A DNA stretch of 64,000 nt from contig NZ_SODF01000004.1 in assembly GCF_004365875.1 (NCBI RefSeq), positions 474,299 to 538,298 on the forward strand. Direction: 5' to 3'. This DNA is from Kribbella kalugense (GTDB lineage: Bacteria > Actinomycetota > Actinomycetes > Propionibacteriales > Kribbellaceae). Both the position numbers and the translations under genes were made by a program. Shown here piece after piece: positions 59,900 through 64,000 of the stretch (position 1 is the stretch's first letter; every line of letters starts with the position of its first letter). The notes beneath the pieces are model-generated. The model was not told the DNA's origin and did not search any database. It saw only the letters and a program-made list of their open reading frames with translations.

Positions 59900-60621
59900 T
59901 CGCGGTCGCCACGCCGCTGCAGCTAGAGGTCGTCGCGGCCCTGGCGACCGTTGTCGACCCGGAGCTGGACCAGCCGATCACCGAACTCGGATTCGTCAAG
60001 TCGATCCGGATCGACAAGGCCGGCGTGACCGTGCACCTGCGGCTGCCGACCTCGTTCTGCGCACCGAACTTCGCCTACCTGATGGCATCCGACGCGGTCG
60101 ACGCCCTGCGTCGGGTGCCGGAGGTCGGCAGGGTCACGGTGCTGCTCGACGATCACCACGACTCGGACAAGATCAACGCCGGCCTGGCCGCGAACGCGGG
60201 GTACGTCGGCACGTTCGGGACCGAGGCCGATCAGGATCTGGACGAACTGCGCCGGACCTTCCAGCGCAAGGCGCACACAGCTGCGATGGAGCGGAGCGTG
60301 ATGGCAGTCCTCCGGTCCACCGCCACAACCGTCGAGGAGCTGGCCGGGCTGACCCTCGGCCAGCTCCCCGGCGGTCCCCAGAAGGAGGCGCTGCTGCGGC
60401 GTCGGACCGATATCGGGCTCGGCATCCGGCCGGACGACCTGGTGCTGGTCGACGACGACGGCGTACCCGTGCCGGCCGACGCCGTACCGCTGCGGTTGCG
60501 GTTCGCGAAGGCGGTCCGGATCTCCGTCGAGGGCAACGCGCACTTCTGCCGCGGCCTGCTCGCCACCCGGTACGACGACGAGCCGGGCGGCCTGATCACC
60601 GATACGAGGAGGACGAAATGA
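59896..60621 (+). CDS. DUF59 (MIP18-like) iron-sulfur protein
   Basis: A 241-residue protein whose first 100 residues are a DUF59/MIP18 domain (ATVVDPELDQPITELGFVKSIRIDKAGVTVHLRLPTSFCAPNFAYLMASDAVDAL) with the reactive Cys in FCAP, linked to Fe-S or metal assembly. The C-terminal half (RRTFQRKAHTAAMERSVMAVL, LGQLPGG) is family-specific. It is likely a maturation factor for the di-iron hydroxylase or its reductase. ATGA coupling on both sides. Confidence 0.88.
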   Translation: MIAVATPLQLEVVAALATVVDPELDQPITELGFVKSIRIDKAGVTVHLRLPTSFCAPNFAYLMASDAVDALRRVPEVGRVTVLLDDHHDSDKINAGLAANAGYVGTFGTEADQDLDELRRTFQRKAHTAAMERSVMAVLRSTATTVEELAGLTLGQLPGGPQKEALLRRRTDIGLGIRPDDLVLVDDDGVPVPADAVPLRLRFAKAVRISVEGNAHFCRGLLATRYDDEPGGLITDTRRTK

Positions 60622-61643
60622 GAGCCGTCCAGGTCATCGGCTATCACGACAAGCTTCAACTGACCGACATCCCCGAGCCGAAGATCACCGGGCCGCTCGA
60701 CGTTGTCGTCCGGATCGGCGGCGCCGGCGTCTGCCGGACCGATCTGCATATTCTCGAAGGGCAGTGGGCCGAGAAGAGCGGCGTACAACTCCCGTACACG
60801 ATCGGGCACGAGAACGCCGGCTGGGTGCACGCGATCGGCGACGCCGTCACGAATGTTGCCGTCGGCGACAAGGTGATCCTGCACCCATTGGTCACCTGCG
60901 GACTCTGCCGGGCCTGCCGGTCCGGCGACGACGTGCACTGCGAGGCGTCGGCGTTCCCGGGGATCGACACCGATGGCGGGTACGCCGAATACCTCCGTAC
61001 TACTGCCCGCAGCGTCGTGAAGATCGACGACGCACTCGAACCGGCCGATGTCGCAGCGCTCGCGGACGCCGGGCTGACGGCGTACCACGCCGCCGCGAAG
61101 GCAGCGCGAACTCTTCGGCCGGGAGCGGTCTGCGTGCTGATCGGTGCGGGCGGTCTCGGGCACATCGGAATCCAGGTGATGAAGGCGATCTCGGCCGCGA
61201 CCCTGGTCGTTGTCGACCGCAACCAAGCTGCGGTTGACCTCGCCGTCGAGATCGGCGCCGACCACGGGATCGTTGCCGACGGCACTCAGGTCGAACAGGT
61301 CCGGGCGCTGACCGGCCGGCACGGCGCGGAGGCGGTGATCGACTTCGTCGGTGAGGGCGGCGCCACCGCCGACGGGATCGAGATGCTGCGGCGAGCCGGC
61401 AACTACTACGTGGTCGGGTACGGCGAGAACCTCGACGTACCGACCATCGACATGATCTCCACCGAGATCAACTTCATCGGCAACCTGGTCGGGTCGTACA
61501 ACGACCTGCAGGACCTGATGGAGCTCGCGGCCCAGGGCAAGGTCGCGCTGCACACCACGAAGTACCCGCTGGACGACTTCCAGCAGGCCCTCGACGACCT
61601 CGACCGCGGCCTGGTCCGCGGCCGGGCGATCCTCATTCCCTAG
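60618..61643 (+). CDS. Zinc-dependent alcohol dehydrogenase
   Basis: A 341-residue medium-chain dehydrogenase. Catalytic zinc ligands: Cys in GGAGVCRTDLH, GHENAGWVH; structural zinc site CGLCRACRSGDDVHC; NAD loop GAGGLGHIG. In this operon it would oxidise 2-propanol to acetone or 1-propanol to propanal. ATG 60618 overlaps the DUF59 stop. Confidence 0.94.
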   Translation: MRAVQVIGYHDKLQLTDIPEPKITGPLDVVVRIGGAGVCRTDLHILEGQWAEKSGVQLPYTIGHENAGWVHAIGDAVTNVAVGDKVILHPLVTCGLCRACRSGDDVHCEASAFPGIDTDGGYAEYLRTTARSVVKIDDALEPADVAALADAGLTAYHAAAKAARTLRPGAVCVLIGAGGLGHIGIQVMKAISAATLVVVDRNQAAVDLAVEIGADHGIVADGTQVEQVRALTGRHGAEAVIDFVGEGGATADGIEMLRRAGNYYVVGYGENLDVPTIDMISTEINFIGNLVGSYNDLQDLMELAAQGKVALHTTKYPLDDFQQALDDLDRGLVRGRAILIP

Positions 61644-61656
61644 AAGGAGGCTGACC

Positions 61657-63306
61657 ATGGCGAAGGAACTGCGGTTCAACACCGATGCCCGGCGGTTGCT
61701 CGAGTCCGGCGTGAACGCGCTGGCCGACGCGATCAAGGTGACGCTCGGGCCGAAAGGCCGCAACGCGGTGCTGGAGAAGCTGACCGGCCCGCCGACGATC
61801 ACCAACGACGGCGTCACCATCGCCCGCGAGATCCAGCTGCGCGAGCCCTTCGCCAACATGGGCGCGCAGCTGGTCAAGGAAGTCGCGATGAAGACCAACG
61901 GTGTCGTCGGCGACGGCACCACCACGGCCACCGTGCTGGCCCAGGCGATGGTCCGCGAGGGCCTTCGCGAGGTCGACGCCGGCGCCAACCCGATGCGGGT
62001 ACGCCGGGGCATCGAGCGGACCGTACCGGTGGTGGTCGAGGCCTTGCGCGGTCGGGCGGTCGAGGTCCGTGACCGCGACCAGTTGCGGCACATCGCGACG
62101 CTGGCGGCGAGCGACGACGAGACGATCGGCGAGGTGATCGCGGACGCGGTCGACTGGGTCGGCCGCAACGGCGTCGTCACGACCGAGGAGTCGGACACGC
62201 TCGGGATGTCGGTGGAAGTTGTCGACGGCATCGAGTTCGACCACGGCTACGTGTCGGCGTACATGGTCACCGACCGGGAGCGGATGGAGACCGTCTACGA
62301 CCGCCCGGTGATCCTGCTGACCAACAAGAAGATCACACAGGTGCAGGAGATCATGCCGGCCCTCGAGGCGGCGAAACGTGCCGATCGGCCGCTCGTCGTA
62401 CTCGCCGAGGAGGTCGACGGACCGGCGCTGCAACTGCTTGTCGGCGGCAACATGCACAACACGATGCGATCGGTCGTCGTCCGGGCACCTGGCTTCGGAC
62501 ACCGCCGGATCGCCGAGCTGGAGGATCTCGCCACCGCGCTTGGTGGATCGGTGATCGCGAAGGACACCGGGCTCGAGCTGTCCGAGGTGAGCCGGGAGCA
62601 CCTCGGATCCTGCGACCGGATCACGATCACCGAGGACACCACCACGATCGTCGGTGGGCACGGGGACGCGTCGCTGGTGGAGGCGCGGATCTCTCAGCTG
62701 GAGAAGCAGTTCGAGCGGGCCAAGATCGACGCCGACCAGGACAGCCTGCAGCTGCGGATGGCGCGGCTGGCCGGCAAGGTCGCGGTGATCCGGGTCGGCG
62801 GCGCGACGAGCGTCGAGCTGAAGGAACGGATGCTGCGGGTCGAGGATTCCTTGGCAGCGACTCGTGCCGCACTGGAGGAAGGTGTGGTCGCCGGCGGCGG
62901 GACCGTCCTGGTCCAGGCTCAGCGCGCGCTCTCTGAGTTGGAGCTGGACGGCGACGAGGCGATCGGCCGCGAGATCGTCCGGCGAGCATTGCCGGAGCCG
63001 TTGCGGTGGATCGCGATCAACGCCGGGTACGACGGCGACGAGGTGGTCGCGCGGGTTGCTGAACTGCCGGCCGGGCATGGGTTCAACGCGCTCACCGGTC
63101 AGTACGGCGACCTGATCGAGGACGCCGTGATCGACCCGCTCAAGGTCACCCGCGCGGCGCTGGAGAGTGCGGCCTCGATCGCGGCGCTGCTGATCACCAC
63201 CGAGACCGCGGTCGTCGAGGAGATCCTCGGCAACCCCGGCGCGATCATGGCTCCGGGCTTCGGCGACCTCGCCGAGGGCATGGTCCGACCCTCCAACATC
63301 TACTGA
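61657..63306 (+). CDS. groEL: GroEL-like chaperonin of the propane monooxygenase cluster
   Basis: A 549-residue 60-kDa chaperonin (TLGPKGRNAVLEK, GDGTTTATVLA with the ATPase Asp, ALEEGVVAGGGTVL, GGNMHNTMRSVVVRAPGFGHRR). It lacks the usual C-terminal GGM repeats (ends GMVRPSNIY) and has no groES next to it, so it is a specialised copy. In mycobacteria the equivalent MimG is needed to make the hydroxylase soluble and active. AAGGAGG precedes ATG 61657. Confidence 0.93.
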   Translation: MAKELRFNTDARRLLESGVNALADAIKVTLGPKGRNAVLEKLTGPPTITNDGVTIAREIQLREPFANMGAQLVKEVAMKTNGVVGDGTTTATVLAQAMVREGLREVDAGANPMRVRRGIERTVPVVVEALRGRAVEVRDRDQLRHIATLAASDDETIGEVIADAVDWVGRNGVVTTEESDTLGMSVEVVDGIEFDHGYVSAYMVTDRERMETVYDRPVILLTNKKITQVQEIMPALEAAKRADRPLVVLAEEVDGPALQLLVGGNMHNTMRSVVVRAPGFGHRRIAELEDLATALGGSVIAKDTGLELSEVSREHLGSCDRITITEDTTTIVGGHGDASLVEARISQLEKQFERAKIDADQDSLQLRMARLAGKVAVIRVGGATSVELKERMLRVEDSLAATRAALEEGVVAGGGTVLVQAQRALSELELDGDEAIGREIVRRALPEPLRWIAINAGYDGDEVVARVAELPAGHGFNALTGQYGDLIEDAVIDPLKVTRAALESAASIAALLITTETAVVEEILGNPGAIMAPGFGDLAEGMVRPSNIY

Positions 63307-63503
63307 TGGACGAGCGACGGCACCAGCTGCTCGAGACCTTTCTGCACCGGGTCCTCGGAGTTCCTTTGGACGAAGTGCATGACGAGGCTGTCCTCCTCGC
63401 GCACGGGTTGAGTGACCGGCTGGAGGAACTGATCGACGCGGCTCTCGGGTATCCGACTCGAGACCCCTTCGGAGAGCCGATCCAGCCCAAGGTGTGCGTG
63501 TGA
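63306..63503 (+). CDS. Small protein of unknown function in the propane monooxygenase operon
   Basis: A 65-residue protein (MDERRHQLLETFLHRVLGVPLDEVHDEAVLLAHGLSDRLEELIDAALGYP) I do not recognise. It is predicted mostly helical and hydrophilic, with one Cys near its end. Its ATG shares a base with the groEL stop and its own stop overlaps the ArsR gene, so it is translated as part of the operon; that, together with normal codon use, makes it a real gene. It could be a subunit, chaperone aid or regulator partner. Confidence 0.75.
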   Translation: MDERRHQLLETFLHRVLGVPLDEVHDEAVLLAHGLSDRLEELIDAALGYPTRDPFGEPIQPKVCV

Positions 63504-63856
63504 TCGAGCCGACCGGGCCGCAGCTCGCCACCGCGGCCCGGACCTTCGGACTGTTGCTCGCGCCGGTCCGTTTGCATCTGGTCGCGTTGGCGAGTTGCGG
63601 CGAGCACGACGTCGGCACGCTGGCTGCCCGGGTGGGCGTCAGCGTGCCGACCGCGAGCCAGCACCTGGCCAAGCTCCGCCTGGCCGGCCTGGTCACCGCC
63701 CACCGCGAGGGCCGCCGCCAGCTCTACTCCGTCGACGATCCACACGTAATCGCCCTGGTAGAGCAGATCTTCCAACACGTAGCCCCCGACGGCACCCTCG
63801 CCCCGGATCCTCCCTCACCGGAGCCGGCCCACCGAGTCGCAGCCCGAACCGGCTGA
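63500..63856 (+). CDS. ArsR-family winged-helix regulator
   Basis: A 118-residue ArsR-type HTH protein (LLLAPVRLHLVALASCGEHDVGTLAARVGVSVPTASQHLAKLRLAGLVTAHREGRRQLYSV). The metal-binding ELCVCDL motif is absent; it has a single Cys, so it is probably not a classical arsenic or metal sensor. GTG 63500 overlaps the 65-residue gene's stop (GTGA). The last 12 codons lie in a tandem repeat. Confidence 0.88.
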   Translation: MIEPTGPQLATAARTFGLLLAPVRLHLVALASCGEHDVGTLAARVGVSVPTASQHLAKLRLAGLVTAHREGRRQLYSVDDPHVIALVEQIFQHVAPDGTLAPDPPSPEPAHRVAARTG

Positions 63857-63960
63857 GCCGTCGCCGGCCCACCGGGTCCCGTCCCGAACCGGCTGAGCCG
63901 TCGCCGGCCCACCGGGTCGCATCTCGGACCGGGTGAGCCGTCGTCCGGCCGCGGGGACCG
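63821..63960 (+). repeat. 40-bp tandem direct repeat overlapping the end of arsR
   Basis: Units start with GAGCCG at 63821, 63855, 63895 and 63935. The 2nd and 3rd units are exactly 40 bp (63855-63894 and 63895-63934) and differ at few places; the first is 34 bp (missing six bases) and encodes the ArsR C-terminus; the fourth is diverged and truncated. Likely produced by slippage or repeated duplication of the gene end. Confidence 0.8.
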
Positions 63961-64000
63961 GCCCGGGTTGCCCGACCTCCGCGGAGACGGGGGCGAACCG

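Noticed and set aside
60231..62231. A 666-codon minus-strand open frame opposite the alcohol dehydrogenase and GroEL genes.
   Set aside because: Shadow of well-supported plus-strand genes; composition is Ser/Arg-rich and unlike a protein.
63821..63960. Possible CRISPR array.
   Set aside because: Units are contiguous with no unique spacers and no cas genes; it is a plain tandem duplication.

Overview
The window is about 70% G+C, with GTG/TTG starts, many 4-bp ATGA/GTGA stop-start overlaps and a classic actinobacterial translation-gene order. Gene content (large acidic tails on S16 and S2, TrmD fused to GNAT, EACC1/caspase pair, a propane-monooxygenase cluster with its own GroEL, ABC sugar importers without an ATPase) suggests a soil actinomycete of the Propionibacteriales, Kribbella being my best guess from general knowledge, not from a search. 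I see no tRNA, rRNA, CRISPR array, insertion sequence or prophage. The longest stretch without a gene is about 290 bases (35273-35562, the rpsB leader), so no gap over 300 bases needs a separate note.

Layout. 1-6120: end of an amidohydrolase gene, a secreted peptidoglycan amidase, a two-component system (kinase plus LuxR-type regulator), a lipoprotein and a secreted alpha-lytic-type serine protease whose promoter region carries a perfect LacI-family operator. 6130-7694 (minus): flotillin and an NfeD-like partner. 7808-10298: EACC1 adaptor and a membrane-anchored caspase-like protease, a probable conflict/cell-death module. 10264-16477: a sugar ABC importer (two permeases, Tat lipoprotein receptor, PfkB kinase) divergent from a DeoR regulator and a GH4 glycosidase. 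16486-25625: rpsP-khpA-rimM-trmD-rplS-lepB-lepB-rnhB-DUF2469-yraN-comM-dprA. 25724-32915: an accessory block placed between dprA and xerC: two histidine-kinase-like proteins, a DctP-like lipoprotein, a response regulator and an APC amino-acid transporter. 33052-40448: xerC, Rrf2 regulator, M23 peptidase, rpsB-tsf-pyrH-frr-cdsA and a GNAT enzyme. 40438-43901: two luciferase-like oxidoreductases around a MarR gene, a C39-like peptidase and a SelT/W/H-like protein. 43943-47976: rlmN, a DivIVA-motif protein, GNAT, pyridoxal kinase and a LOG-family protein. 48024-52705: a class-III aminotransferase convergent with a gluABCD-type glutamate importer. 52859-63856: a GAF/Fis regulator divergent from a propane-monooxygenase operon (hydroxylase large subunit, reductase, hydroxylase small subunit, coupling protein, amidohydrolase, DUF59 protein, alcohol dehydrogenase, GroEL, a 65-residue protein, ArsR regulator). 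A 40-bp tandem repeat follows.

The observation I find most unusual is in 25724-31274. One kinase keeps the ATP-binding N and G boxes but has Gly where the phospho-accepting His should be; the other keeps a perfect H box but has lost every ATP-binding motif. Between them lies a DctP-type binding lipoprotein with no TRAP permease, and the region shared by the lipoprotein and the second kinase carries two identical-architecture inverted repeats 26 bp apart. Together with the response regulator this looks like a ligand-sensing system in which two complementary half-kinases must work together. This is inference from sequence only.
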